From Oscillospiraceae bacterium (lineage in GTDB: Bacteria > Bacillota > Clostridia > Oscillospirales > Ruminococcaceae), in contig CACXEO010000096.1 of assembly GCA_902766785.1 (NCBI GenBank), positions 1 to 64,000 of the forward strand: a stretch of 64,000 nt of DNA. The letters are read 5' to 3'. The number at the start of each line of letters is the position of its first letter. Within the stretch, counting starts at the first letter, position 1. The notes beneath the pieces are model-generated. The model saw nothing but the letters and a program-made list of their open reading frames with translations. It did no database searches and was not told the DNA's origin. This document shows positions 25,755 to 34,626 of this stretch, piece after piece. The position numbers and the translations under genes are program-made.

Positions 25755-25794
25755 GCTTGGACATTATTAATATATACGGAAGGAAAGGTCCAAT

Positions 25795-26130
25795 ATGACA
25801 CCAATTCAGCTTGCTGAAGCATTAGATTTAAAAATTATCAGCAGAGGGGACGGAGACGAACGTACGGCGGACGGCGTTTTCTGCTGCGACCTGCTGAGCA
25901 TCGTTATGGGAAAGGCAAAGGCCGGCGCCGTATGGATTACGGTAATGTGCAACATCAACACCATTGCGGTTGCAGTTTTGGCTGACGTGAGCTGCGTCAT
26001 CATTTCAGAAGGATATGCCGTGGACGAGGATATGGTCAAAAAAGCGGAAGAGCAAGGCGTCTGCCTGCTGCAAAGCAGCCTTCCTACTTTTGAACTCGGC
26101 CTCGCTATCCACAATTTGCTTCAGCTATGA
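25795..26130 (+). CDS. DRTGG-domain protein (second copy)
   Basis: A 111-residue DRTGG-type protein, paralogous to the one at 23584. It reads MTPIQLAEALDLKIIS at the start, GVFCCDLLSIVMGKAKAG in the middle and VDEDMVKKAEEQGVCLLQSS near the end. GGAAAGG precedes the ATG. It overlaps the following PHP gene by four bases (ATGA), showing tight translational coupling. Function unknown; two different copies in one module suggest a heteromeric or two-input sensor (inference). Confidence 0.8.
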   Translation: MTPIQLAEALDLKIISRGDGDERTADGVFCCDLLSIVMGKAKAGAVWITVMCNINTIAVAVLADVSCVIISEGYAVDEDMVKKAEEQGVCLLQSSLPTFELGLAIHNLLQL

Positions 26131-26816
26131 AATATTCTTACGATCTTCACATCCACTCCTGCCTTTCCCCCTGCGGGGATATGGACATGACGCCGAATAA
26201 CATCGTAAACATGGCATCACTCCTGGGGCTCGATCTCATTGCAGTCAGCGACCACAATTCCGCCCTGAACCTTCCTGCCGTTTTCACAGCAGCGAAGGAA
26301 GCAGGTCTGACGGTTGTTCCCGCCATTGAAGCGAACAGCGCTGAAGAGGTTCACGTTCTTTGCCTGTTTGAAACGCTGGAAGACGCATTGGCCTGCTCGG
26401 ATGAATTTTATGAGCATTTGCCGCCGGTCATGAACCGGCCCGATATTTTTGGGGAACAGGTCATTATGGATCAAAACGACAAGCCGGTCGGCACAGTCGA
26501 CAAGCTGCTCATCAACGCTCTTGACCTTGGCCTTGACAGGTTGTTGGAAACGGTAAAAAAATATCGCGGCCTCGCTATTCCCGCCCACGTTGATAAAACG
26601 TCCTATTCCATTCTGGCAAATCTCGGATATATTCCGCCGGAATACGGGTTTACCTGCATTGAAGTCAAAAACCCGGAAGCCGCCGCGGAGTTCGGCGGGC
26701 ATAGGATTACCGATTCCGACGCGCACTACCTTGAGGATATTGCGGAACCGGTTCGGTTTCTCAACCTCCACGAAAAAAGCGCCCGCGCTGTTTTAGAAAA
26801 ACTCAGGTCGAAATAA
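26127..26816 (+). CDS. PHP-domain metal-dependent phosphoesterase
   Basis: A 229-residue PHP-superfamily protein. Metal ligands are visible in DLHIHSCLSPCGDMDMTPNNI (HxH near residues 6-8), AVSDHNSALN (Asp-His) and PAIEANSAEEVHVLCLF; AHVDKTSY and ITDSDAHYLEDI supply the late His and Asp-His ligands. The arrangement is that of TrpH/RNase AM-like enzymes acting on phosphodiesters or nucleotides such as pAp. Its place at the end of the sensory module suggests processing of a signalling nucleotide, but this is speculative. Confidence 0.85.
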   Translation: MKYSYDLHIHSCLSPCGDMDMTPNNIVNMASLLGLDLIAVSDHNSALNLPAVFTAAKEAGLTVVPAIEANSAEEVHVLCLFETLEDALACSDEFYEHLPPVMNRPDIFGEQVIMDQNDKPVGTVDKLLINALDLGLDRLLETVKKYRGLAIPAHVDKTSYSILANLGYIPPEYGFTCIEVKNPEAAAEFGGHRITDSDAHYLEDIAEPVRFLNLHEKSARAVLEKLRSK

Positions 26817-26820
26817 GAGG

Positions 26821-26855
26821 AAAAGCCGTCTGCCTTTTTAAGGACAGGCGGCTTT
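26821..26855 (+). terminator. Terminator of the sensory module
   Basis: An imperfect stem AAAAGCCGTCTGCC/GGACAGGCGGCTTTTT directly follows the PHP stop codon and ends in a T run. Confidence 0.82.
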
Positions 26856-26930
26856 TTATGCAATCTGTTTGATTTTTACTGCATAAAACTGGATGACCCT
26901 ACAATCTCTGAAAAAGATAAATATCAGTGA

Positions 26931-26959
26931 TTGCAACCCCCATTTTACAGTGCTATAAT
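26931..26959 (+). promoter_or_regulatory. Sigma-A promoter for hppA
   Basis: TTGCAA (26931-26936), 17-base spacer, TATAAT (26954-26959), followed by AAGGAGG and the start at 26990. The leader is very short. Confidence 0.8.
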
Positions 26960-26989
26960 TGAGCTAAAACAATCAAGGAGGAACCCCTT

Positions 26990-29080
26990 ATGGACTATAC
27001 CATCCTGGCACCTATCGGGTCGGTGGTTGCACTGCTTTTTGCATTGTACCTTGCCTTAAAGGTAAAGCGCGCCCCTGAAGGCAACGACCTGATGAAAAAA
27101 ATCTCACTCGCGGTCCGCAAAGGCGCGAATGCCTACCTGAAACGGCAGTACACCGGCGTTATCATTTTCTTTGCCGTAATGTTTATCATCCTGCTGGTAC
27201 TGGCGCTTCTCGGCTATCTAACCATCTTTGTACCATTCGCCTTTCTGACCGGCGGTTTCTTCTCCGGCCTTTCCGGTTTCATCGGGATGAAAATTGCTAC
27301 CGCAGCAAACGCGCGTACTGCACATGCTGCGCAGCATAGTCTCAACTCCGGCTTGCGCATTTCCTTTTCATCCGGCGCCGTCATGGGTTTTGTTGTTGTC
27401 GGTCTCGGCCTGCTCGATATTTCAATTTGGTATTTCCTGCTGAAAGCTGTTTTTTCCGGCCTGCCGGAGGCAGAACAGGTTCAGGCAATTACCTCCGCCA
27501 TGCTCACCTTCGGTATGGGCGCTTCTTCCATGGCGCTCTTCGCACGCGTCGGCGGCGGTATTTTTACCAAAGCTGCCGACGTTGGAGCAGATCTTGTGGG
27601 TAAGGTCGAAGCGGGCATTCCTGAGGACGACCCGCGCAACCCCGCGGTAATTGCCGACAACGTAGGAGATAACGTAGGCGACGTTGCCGGTATGGGCGCC
27701 GACCTGTACGAATCCTATGTCGGCTCCATCATCTCCACCGGTGCGCTTGCCGTTGCCGCCGGGCTTGGTTTCAGCGGCGTTACCATTCCAATGGTTATGG
27801 CGGCCATCGGTATTCTCGCTTCTATCATCGGCACCTTCTTCGTGCGCACCAAAGAAGGCGCATCCCAGAAAAACCTTCTCGGAGCGCTGCGGCGCGGCAC
27901 CTGGATCAGCGCCGTTTTGGTCGCAGGAGCTGCGTTCCCCATTATTTACTTTTTCCTGGGCTCCGACAAAATCGGCCTCTACGGCGCCGTCATATCCGGC
28001 CTGCTCGCTGGGATCCTGATCGGTTTCTTTACCGAATACTTCACGTCTGATTCCTATAAGCCTACCAGGAAGCTTGCTAAAACCTCTTTAACCGGTCCGG
28101 CAACCATTATTATCGGGGGGATTTCCCTTGGAATGCTCTCCACCGGGCTCCCTGTTATTATTGTAGGTGTTTCGGTTCTTGTCAGCTACTATATCTCGGG
28201 TGGTGCTGCTGACTTCAACATGGGCCTTTACGGAATCGGCCTTTCAGCGGTCGGTATGCTCTCCACCCTCGGCATCACGCTGGCGACTGACGCATACGGC
28301 CCAGTTGCCGATAATGCTGGCGGCATTGCAGAGATGGCGCACCTGGGCGAGGAAGTCCGGGAACGGACCGACGCCCTCGATTCCCTTGGAAATACCACAG
28401 CGGCGACCGGCAAAGGTTTTGCAATTGGTTCTGCGGCCTTGACGGCTCTGGCCTTGATTGCCTCTTATATTGCGGAGGTTAAAATTCTTGCCCCCGACTT
28501 CAACTTTGATTTGAGCATTACCAACCCGTCTGTCCTGGTAGGGCTCTTCGTCGGTGGCATGCTCCCATTCCTTTTTGCCTCCCTCACCATGGATGCAGTT
28601 GGAAGAGCAGCCCAAAGTATTGTTGTAGAGGTTCGGCGGCAGTTCCGTGAAATCACCGGGCTGATGGATGGAAATGCAGAACCGGATTACGCGAGCTGTG
28701 TTGATATCTGCACTAAATCCGCCCAGAAAGAAATGATTTTACCGGCGGTTCTGGCGGTTGTTGCACCAATTGTTGTCGGGCTGATCCTCGGCGTCAATGG
28801 TGTTGCCGGTATGCTGGCCGGGGCAACCGTTTGCGGATTTATCCTGGCAGTTATGATGGCCAATTCTGGCGGCGCCTGGGACAACGCCAAAAAGTATATC
28901 GAAGGCGGCGAGCATGGTGGCAAAGGCAGCGACGCGCACAAAGCCGCCGTTGTTGGCGACACAGTCGGCGACCCGTTTAAAGACACCTCCGGCCCGTCTA
29001 TTAATATCCTGATCAAGCTGCTTTCAATGGTTTCCATTGTATTTGCGAGCGTTGTCATTGCGTTCTCACTGATTAAGTAA
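26990..29080 (+). CDS. hppA: Membrane-bound ion-pumping pyrophosphatase
   Basis: A 696-residue protein with about 16 membrane helices that couples hydrolysis of pyrophosphate to export of H+ or Na+. The catalytic block DDPRNPAVIADNVGDNVGD lies at residues 213-231 with ADLYESYVGS after it, and the C-terminal GDTVGDPFKDTSGPSIN is present. The diagnostic site reads GNTTAATGKG (residues 467-476), with Ala rather than Lys, placing it in the K+-dependent class. Whether it pumps Na+ or H+ cannot be told with confidence. It has its own promoter and terminator. It can recover energy from PPi made in biosynthesis, common in fermentative Clostridia. Confidence 0.96.
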   Translation: MDYTILAPIGSVVALLFALYLALKVKRAPEGNDLMKKISLAVRKGANAYLKRQYTGVIIFFAVMFIILLVLALLGYLTIFVPFAFLTGGFFSGLSGFIGMKIATAANARTAHAAQHSLNSGLRISFSSGAVMGFVVVGLGLLDISIWYFLLKAVFSGLPEAEQVQAITSAMLTFGMGASSMALFARVGGGIFTKAADVGADLVGKVEAGIPEDDPRNPAVIADNVGDNVGDVAGMGADLYESYVGSIISTGALAVAAGLGFSGVTIPMVMAAIGILASIIGTFFVRTKEGASQKNLLGALRRGTWISAVLVAGAAFPIIYFFLGSDKIGLYGAVISGLLAGILIGFFTEYFTSDSYKPTRKLAKTSLTGPATIIIGGISLGMLSTGLPVIIVGVSVLVSYYISGGAADFNMGLYGIGLSAVGMLSTLGITLATDAYGPVADNAGGIAEMAHLGEEVRERTDALDSLGNTTAATGKGFAIGSAALTALALIASYIAEVKILAPDFNFDLSITNPSVLVGLFVGGMLPFLFASLTMDAVGRAAQSIVVEVRRQFREITGLMDGNAEPDYASCVDICTKSAQKEMILPAVLAVVAPIVVGLILGVNGVAGMLAGATVCGFILAVMMANSGGAWDNAKKYIEGGEHGGKGSDAHKAAVVGDTVGDPFKDTSGPSINILIKLLSMVSIVFASVVIAFSLIK

Positions 29081-29166
29081 GCAGCTCATACCAGCGATTT
29101 TGTTACCCGCCTGTTGGCTCACAGCAGGTCCTGGGGAAAAAAATAGAATCCTATTGCTTTAAATAA

Positions 29167-29200
29167 AAAGGCGGCGCGGCGCAACGCCGGCTGCCTTTTA
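29167..29200 (+). terminator. Terminator after hppA
   Basis: AAAAGGCGGCGCGGC pairs with GCCGGCTGCCTTTT around GCAAC with one bulged G and one G-T pair; a short T run follows. Confidence 0.75.
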
Positions 29201-29247
29201 TCATTTAATTCCGTATGTACATAAAAGTTTAAGACTGGAGATTTGCA

Positions 29248-30240
29248 ATGGAGTACATTAAACTGCAAAACGCTGATTTTGAAATCCCCAAGCTTTCCCT
29301 CGGCACCTGGGCCTTTTCGGGGGCTAAAATCTGGGGGGCAAATGAGGAAAAAGATTCAATAGATGCTATCCACGCCGCGCTGGATGCCGGCATTACCCTG
29401 CTGGATACCGCCGAAAAATACGGGGACGGCAAAAGCGAAGAAATCCTGGGCAAAGCGGTTAAAGACCGCCGCGATAAGGCGATTGTCGCCACCAAGATCT
29501 ACAGCGATTGCCTGCATTATGACGATGTTATCGCCCACTGTGAGGCGAGCCTGAAGCGGCTGGATACCGATTATATCGACCTTTACCAGATCCACTGGCC
29601 CAACCCGGAAATTCCGCAGGAGGAAACTTTCCGGGCATTTGAAAAGCTGAAACAGGATGGAAAGGTTCGCGCAGTCGGCGTTTGCAACTATGCCCAAAAT
29701 GGACTGGAGGAAATTAAGGGTTACGGCGCCGTGACAAACCAGCTTCCCTACTCCCTGATCTGGCGGTTGGTCGAAAAAGGAATTGTCCAGAAAAGCAAGG
29801 AAAACGGTATTGCTGTCTGGGCTTATTCTCCTCTGGCACAGGGCCTTTTGACCGGGAAATTCCGCTCAATTGACGACGTGCCGATGGGCCGGCGTGAAAC
29901 CCGGTTTTATAGCGGGAAATGGCAGCAAGGCCGCCACAATGACGTTGGATTTGAAAAAGAAATATTCGCGTTTCTGGACGTTTTTGCAGATCTTTGCACC
30001 GAAACAGGCTATCCGATGGCCACCCTGGCCCTCGCCTTTTTGAAAAATGCAGATGGAGTGGGAAGTATTTTGATGGGCGCGCGGAATGTCGGGCAGCTTG
30101 AACAGAACCTAAACGCTTTTAATACCGATGTCCCGGACGACGTAATCCGGCAGATCACCGACCTTTCGGAAGGATTAAAAGCCGCAATGGGCGACAACGC
30201 AGACCTCTGGGAAAACCGGAACGGCGGCCGGATGTATTAA
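29248..30240 (+). CDS. Aldo/keto reductase
   Basis: A 330-residue NADPH-dependent oxidoreductase of the AKR superfamily. The catalytic tetrad is recognisable: Asp in LLDTAEKYGDGKSEEILG (with Tyr as acid-base), Lys in AIVATKI and His in YQIHWPNP. The LGCN/VGVCNYAQNGLEEI and GILMGARNVGQLEQNL segments belong to the cofactor site. It resembles YajO/Tas-like members acting on small carbonyl compounds; the substrate is unknown. It is monocistronic and ends at a strong terminator. Confidence 0.9.
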   Translation: MEYIKLQNADFEIPKLSLGTWAFSGAKIWGANEEKDSIDAIHAALDAGITLLDTAEKYGDGKSEEILGKAVKDRRDKAIVATKIYSDCLHYDDVIAHCEASLKRLDTDYIDLYQIHWPNPEIPQEETFRAFEKLKQDGKVRAVGVCNYAQNGLEEIKGYGAVTNQLPYSLIWRLVEKGIVQKSKENGIAVWAYSPLAQGLLTGKFRSIDDVPMGRRETRFYSGKWQQGRHNDVGFEKEIFAFLDVFADLCTETGYPMATLALAFLKNADGVGSILMGARNVGQLEQNLNAFNTDVPDDVIRQITDLSEGLKAAMGDNADLWENRNGGRMY

Positions 30241-30261
30241 AATATGGTTTTGCGGTGTTTT

Positions 30262-30295
30262 AAAAGGCCGGGCAGGAAATCCTGCCCGGCCTTTT
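30262..30295. terminator. Bidirectional terminator (aldo/keto reductase / GNAT)
   Basis: A 15-bp perfect GC-rich stem (30262-30276 with 30281-30295) with an AAAT loop and A/T flanks lies between convergent genes. Confidence 0.92.
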
Positions 30296-30298
30296 TGC

Positions 30299-30817
30299 CT
30301 ATTCAATCCCCCATTCTTTGGGATAGCGCACAACGCCCTCCAAGCGGGAAGCGCCTTCCCGCAAAGGGCAGGCCATATAGTTTTCATCGGGAACATCCAG
30401 CTTGGTGCGGATGCCGAACGAACTTGCAGGCCGGTATCCAAAGCGCGGATAATACCCGGCATGGCCCAACAGTACGCTGAACCCATACCCCATTTCTCTT
30501 GCGATCTCATGTCCGGCACGGATCAGCGCACCGCCAACTCCCCTCCCTTGAGCGCATGGCAGCACCGCCAGCGGGCCAACCGCAACTGCTGGCGTTTCAC
30601 CGACCGTGATTTCGGTTACCAGCAGATAACCCACGATTTCACCGTCTTCCTCCGCCACCAAGGCAAGCTCCGGAAGATACGCGGAACTGGCCCGCAGCCG
30701 CTCTACAAGCTCCTGTTCATCGCCGTCGCTATGCTCCGCTGAGGCAAACGCCGTCTTTACAAGAGTATAAATTTCCTTATAATCTTCCGGGGTTTCTCTT
30801 CTTATTACCGTTTTCAT
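30299..30817 (-). CDS. GNAT-family N-acetyltransferase
   Basis: A 172-residue acetyltransferase. The acetyl-CoA binding motif A is AVGPLAVLPCAQGRGVGGALI, motif B follows in GYGFSVLLGHAGYYPRFGYRPA, which is typical of the YhbS-like subgroup. The substrate is unknown. The ATG at 30817 has GAGGG at a suitable distance; a second in-frame ATG at 30838 with GGTGG upstream would add seven residues and cannot be excluded. Confidence 0.88.
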   Translation of the reverse strand: MKTVIRRETPEDYKEIYTLVKTAFASAEHSDGDEQELVERLRASSAYLPELALVAEEDGEIVGYLLVTEITVGETPAVAVGPLAVLPCAQGRGVGGALIRAGHEIAREMGYGFSVLLGHAGYYPRFGYRPASSFGIRTKLDVPDENYMACPLREGASRLEGVVRYPKEWGIE

Positions 30818-31072
30818 CTTAACCCTCACTTTTATCATGGTTCCACCCTGTTAAAAGGCGGTCAACGCGCATTTTTAAAACTGGCTCCATTTTATCCGTT
30901 TTGGTTTAACATGTCAAGAAATATAATCTTTCTGCATTTCAGGACTTTCTCCAAAGATGCTGATATAGAAGTTAGAAGCGCTTTTATAAAAGCTAAAAAG
31001 CAAATTTCCATTATTTGTAAAAACAGCACAAAAGTATTATCTCATTTTCTACCCCAAGCCGAACTTTTGCAA

Positions 31073-31101
31073 TTGAACTTTGCAAAAGCTTGCGTTATGA
31101 T
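31073..31101 (+). promoter_or_regulatory. Sigma-A promoter for the GH39-dehydrogenase pair
   Basis: TTGAAC (31073-31078), 17-base spacer, TATGAT (31096-31101), 22 bases before the GH39 start. A direct TTTTGCAA/TTTGCAAAAG motif around 31066-31088 overlaps the promoter and might be an operator. Confidence 0.65.
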
Positions 31102-31123
31102 ACAAATAAGGAGCTGATGACTG

Positions 31124-33007
31124 ATGCAGAACATATCAATGAACGTGGATTTTTCAAAAAAGCCCATTCCGTTTCCCCATTTCTTCAATGCATTCGGCTA
31201 CGCGCACTGCGATTACACCTACACGAAGCCGACGAAAAGGCTTTACCGCCACCTCGCCTCCATCGGCCGCGACTTTTACTATATGCGGCTGCACAGCATC
31301 CTGACTGCACACGGGGACGGCGACCTTTATCTCCTTACCGAGGGACAGGATTACGGAAATCCCGATCCGAACGGGGGGCGCTGGGTTGACAAGGTTTTTT
31401 CAGTAAAGGATGGTAAGCTTTGCTGTGATTGGAAATACGTTGACCAGATTTATGACATCATCCTGGAAAGCGGCGGCCGTCCAATTGTGGAAACCCACTT
31501 TATCCCCTCCTGCGCACAGAGCGAAGATTATTATATCCCCAAAGATTTCAACCTCTGGTCCGACATCCTGAAGGCTTTTGTCACCCACTGCATCGAACGT
31601 TATGGACGTGAAGAGGTGCAAAAGTGGTACTTTGAAGTCTGGAATGAACCGGACAACCACGAAAAATGGCTGGAGGATTCCTCTACCCTGATGGCTTTTT
31701 ATGACTACTTTGAGGATGCTATCCACAGCATAGATGATAAAATTAAGGTCGGCGGCCCCGCTGTCAAGCAATGGGAAGGGGCGGAGAAGATTTATTTGGA
31801 ATTCCTGGAGCACTGCGCCCATGGCCTCAATTACAAAACGGGGCGGTTTGGCACTCGAATCGACTTCATTTCAGTTCACTGCAAGGCGGGATACCCGGAA
31901 GACACTAATCCCAATACCGACGTTATGTTCGACTGGGTGAAACGCTACAGCGACCCGGTCAAAAATTATCCGGAATTTAAAGATATAGAGTTTATCAACG
32001 ATGAATCCGACATTGTTTGGCACGGAAACCTGGGTATTTGGGTTAAGAGCTGGCTCAATTTCAGAAATACCCATTACGCTGCCGGCGTTACCTGCAAGAT
32101 GATGACCAAATACTGTGACCTCGTCATGGATGACTGGGGCGTCAATCTCAGCATTGTAGACAGTGACAACTGCCACACCCAGTGGGAACGCTACCTCTTC
32201 TCAGGCAACCGTTCCCAGGTGACGCCGCTCACCCAATACGGCACCGACGACCTGCTTAAAAAACCGCTCTTCAACGCTTATGTTTTAATGAACCGTCTGG
32301 GGGATACCCGTTATAAGGCTGTTTGCACGGAAGAGGGCTTCGGGGATAAATACGGTATTCTCCCCACCTCATCCAACGGCGGTTACGCTGTCATGCTCTG
32401 GAATTTTGAGGACGGAATGGAGGACGACGTAAACCCCCGCCGCATTTCCCTGAAACTGGACGGACTGAAGCCGGGAAATTACCGGCTGGCCCATTACAGG
32501 ATTGATAAAACCCACAGCTCCTCCTACCATATCTGGCAGAAATTTGGAAAACCGGAAAAGATGATTGCCAACCAGGTCAAGGAAATCCGGGCGCATGAAG
32601 GGTTGGAACTGTTTGAATCAATCAAAAATATATCTCTTGATGAATCGGCGTCTATTGCGGTAGAACTGCCGATGCACGCGGTCTCCCTCCTCCTGCTGAC
32701 CCCGGTCAGCAGGACTGCCCCCAAAACTCCGGACGGCTTGTGGGGGGTGCGGGAAAAAGGCCACGCCGGCAACTGCCAGGTTTTCCTGCAATGGGCGCCG
32801 AACCGGGAATTTGACTTCAAAAATTACCGGATCTGGAGGAAGGAAGACAGCGGAGAGTATATCCTTGTTTCGGACAGCGAAACAAACAATACCGCGGCGT
32901 TTACCGATATGACGGCAAGGCCGGGCGTACGCTATACATATGCTGTTGAGGCGGAGAACTACTCCGGAGAGCGGGGCGGCCTTTCCCCTGAAATCATCAT
33001 TGACTGA
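31124..33007 (+). CDS. Glycoside hydrolase family 39 (beta-xylosidase-like)
   Basis: A 627-residue retaining glycosidase of clan A. The acid/base is Glu175 in YFEVWNEPDNHEKW and the probable nucleophile is Glu294 in EFINDESDIVW. A beta-sandwich follows the barrel (about 390-520), and the last ~85 residues (CQVFLQWAPN...VRYTYAVEAENYSGE) look like a fibronectin type III repeat. No signal peptide is present, so it should act in the cytosol on imported oligosaccharides. Family members cleave beta-xylosides or related sugars; exact substrate unknown. The start has AAGGAG nine bases upstream. It is followed 12 bases later by a dehydrogenase gene. Confidence 0.88.
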   Translation: MQNISMNVDFSKKPIPFPHFFNAFGYAHCDYTYTKPTKRLYRHLASIGRDFYYMRLHSILTAHGDGDLYLLTEGQDYGNPDPNGGRWVDKVFSVKDGKLCCDWKYVDQIYDIILESGGRPIVETHFIPSCAQSEDYYIPKDFNLWSDILKAFVTHCIERYGREEVQKWYFEVWNEPDNHEKWLEDSSTLMAFYDYFEDAIHSIDDKIKVGGPAVKQWEGAEKIYLEFLEHCAHGLNYKTGRFGTRIDFISVHCKAGYPEDTNPNTDVMFDWVKRYSDPVKNYPEFKDIEFINDESDIVWHGNLGIWVKSWLNFRNTHYAAGVTCKMMTKYCDLVMDDWGVNLSIVDSDNCHTQWERYLFSGNRSQVTPLTQYGTDDLLKKPLFNAYVLMNRLGDTRYKAVCTEEGFGDKYGILPTSSNGGYAVMLWNFEDGMEDDVNPRRISLKLDGLKPGNYRLAHYRIDKTHSSSYHIWQKFGKPEKMIANQVKEIRAHEGLELFESIKNISLDESASIAVELPMHAVSLLLLTPVSRTAPKTPDGLWGVREKGHAGNCQVFLQWAPNREFDFKNYRIWRKEDSGEYILVSDSETNNTAAFTDMTARPGVRYTYAVEAENYSGERGGLSPEIIID

Positions 33008-33019
33008 CAAAGGAGTGGA

Positions 33020-34054
33020 ATGGTTATGGCAACCCACATGCAGATGGCAAAATTAGACCTGGTGGACGGACCGGGGGAAAACACCCAGCTTGCCGCCGTT
33101 TTGGAGGAGCCTTATAAAATTACCCCGGCTTACGCGAAAATCCCGGAGCCCGGCCCGGATGAGGTGCGGGTCAAAATCAAATACACCGGCATCTGCGGCT
33201 CCGACCTTGAGGCCTTCCGCGGCACCCGTGCGCCGGAATTTATTACCACGCCTGCACGGCTTGGGCATGAGGTCGGCGGAGTTATCGACAAAATTGGTGA
33301 AAACGTCCGCGGGCTTCAGGTTGGCGACCGGGTCACCTGCCGGTATATTTGGGGCGCGTATGCACAGTATATTGTTTGTAAGCCCTTCAACGTCAAGGTT
33401 CTGCCGCCTCAGCTCCCTTTAAAGGCGGTCAGCCCTGTCGAAGTACTCCCCGGCATCCTCCACGCGGTAGACCTTGCAAAAATTGACCAGACTAAAAACG
33501 TCCTGATTATGGGGCAGGGGGTCAGCGGCCTTTTAATGACCCAGGCGGTCGCCCTTTCCAACCCCAAAAATCTGGTAGTCACCGACCTGTACGACAAAAA
33601 CCTGGAGCTTGCAAAACGCTATGGAGCCACCCACACCTATAAACTCCCTGCTCATGACGCGAAAACGGCCGATTTCGTCAAAAAGGATTTCCCGGACGGC
33701 TTTGACATCGTCATCCCCTGTCTGCTTGAAGGAAACGGAGTGGTAGACGCCATTGACATGGCGGCCGTCTGCGGGAGGATTGTCCTCTACGGCTGCATCG
33801 GCGTCTGCAGCGTCCCGATTGATTTCTTCCGCTTCCACCGCAAACGGCTGGAACTCTACAGCACCGAGCCCCGCCGGGACATTGACATGCGGCGTTATTT
33901 TGAAGAGGGCGTCCAGTTGATCACCGACGGGCTGATTACGACCGACGGCATTATTACCGACATTGTCCCCCTTTCTGAAATCCAGCGGGCCTTTGACCTG
34001 CGCAACACAGGCGGCGAGGATACCATTCACGTTTTGGTGGACTGTGAAAAATAA
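33020..34054 (+). CDS. Zinc-type medium-chain dehydrogenase lacking the structural-zinc lobe
   Basis: A 344-residue MDR-family oxidoreductase resembling sorbitol or threonine dehydrogenases. Catalytic zinc ligands are Cys59 (GICGSD) and His83-Glu84 (LGHEVGG). The NAD-binding motif is VLIMGQGVSGLLMTQ. The four-cysteine loop that normally holds the structural zinc is missing: GDRVTCRYIWGAYAQYIV joins directly where that lobe should be. It lies 12 bases after the GH39 gene and probably oxidises a released sugar or polyol. Start is uncertain among ATG at 33020, 33026 and 33038; the first follows AAAGGAG at four bases. Confidence 0.85.
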   Translation: MVMATHMQMAKLDLVDGPGENTQLAAVLEEPYKITPAYAKIPEPGPDEVRVKIKYTGICGSDLEAFRGTRAPEFITTPARLGHEVGGVIDKIGENVRGLQVGDRVTCRYIWGAYAQYIVCKPFNVKVLPPQLPLKAVSPVEVLPGILHAVDLAKIDQTKNVLIMGQGVSGLLMTQAVALSNPKNLVVTDLYDKNLELAKRYGATHTYKLPAHDAKTADFVKKDFPDGFDIVIPCLLEGNGVVDAIDMAAVCGRIVLYGCIGVCSVPIDFFRFHRKRLELYSTEPRRDIDMRRYFEEGVQLITDGLITTDGIITDIVPLSEIQRAFDLRNTGGEDTIHVLVDCEK

Positions 34055-34149
34055 GGCAAGATACGAAACGGAGCCGGCAATAGAAGCAGCCGACGGTCTG
34101 GAAAGAAGGGAGAACCGGTTCACTCCCCGGCAGACTGATATGGACATAC

Positions 34150-34184
34150 AAACAGGGAGGCCTTTTAAAAAGGCCTCCCTGTTT
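34150..34184 (+). terminator. Terminator after the dehydrogenase gene
   Basis: AAACAGGGAGGCC (34150-34162) pairs with GGCCTCCCTGTTT (34172-34184), extended by TTT/AAA in the loop, followed by a T. Confidence 0.85.
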
Positions 34185-34296
34185 TACCTGTCAAAAAGCG
34201 AAGTTGTAACAGTATGGGCTAAGTATCTCAGGCGCGTGAGTTGTCCCGCTCAAATAGTTTTGCTGGCCATTAAAAGCCAGCTCCAGGGGCGCCTTT

Positions 34297-34626
34297 TCAG
34301 CTTAGGGCAGGGATCAGATACTGAATCGTGCACTCCACCGCTAAGACGGCTCCGCAGGCGGACAGCGCTACGGTTAACAACCCCTTTTCCAAATAGGAGA
34401 GCACGATGGCCACAAGGAAACCTGCCGCTGCCGACCAGACGCTGTCGGTTGAAAAAAGGATTTCCGGGAAGGTCATCGCCCCCAGGACCGCATACGGAAT
34501 ATAGTAAAGGAAAGACTGGATCCATTCGTTTTCCAGTTTCCTTTTAAAGACGGCAAGCGGGACCATCCGGATAAGATATGTAACGCCAGCCATAACGGCA
34601 AGGTTCAACCAGAAACCAGTTTTCAT
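34297..34626 (-). CDS. azlD: AzlD-family branched-chain amino acid exporter subunit
   Basis: A 109-residue membrane protein with four hydrophobic helices. The TYLIRMVPLAVF segment and the YIPYAVLGAMTFPEIL segment are typical of AzlD. It works with AzlC as a two-component exporter for branched-chain amino acids and analogues. Its ATG overlaps the azlC stop by one base (TGATG) and is preceded by GGGAGGTGG. The first 200 bases downstream, up to 34296, hold no gene. Confidence 0.88.
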   Translation of the reverse strand: MKTGFWLNLAVMAGVTYLIRMVPLAVFKRKLENEWIQSFLYYIPYAVLGAMTFPEILFSTDSVWSAAAGFLVAIVLSYLEKGLLTVALSACGAVLAVECTIQYLIPALS

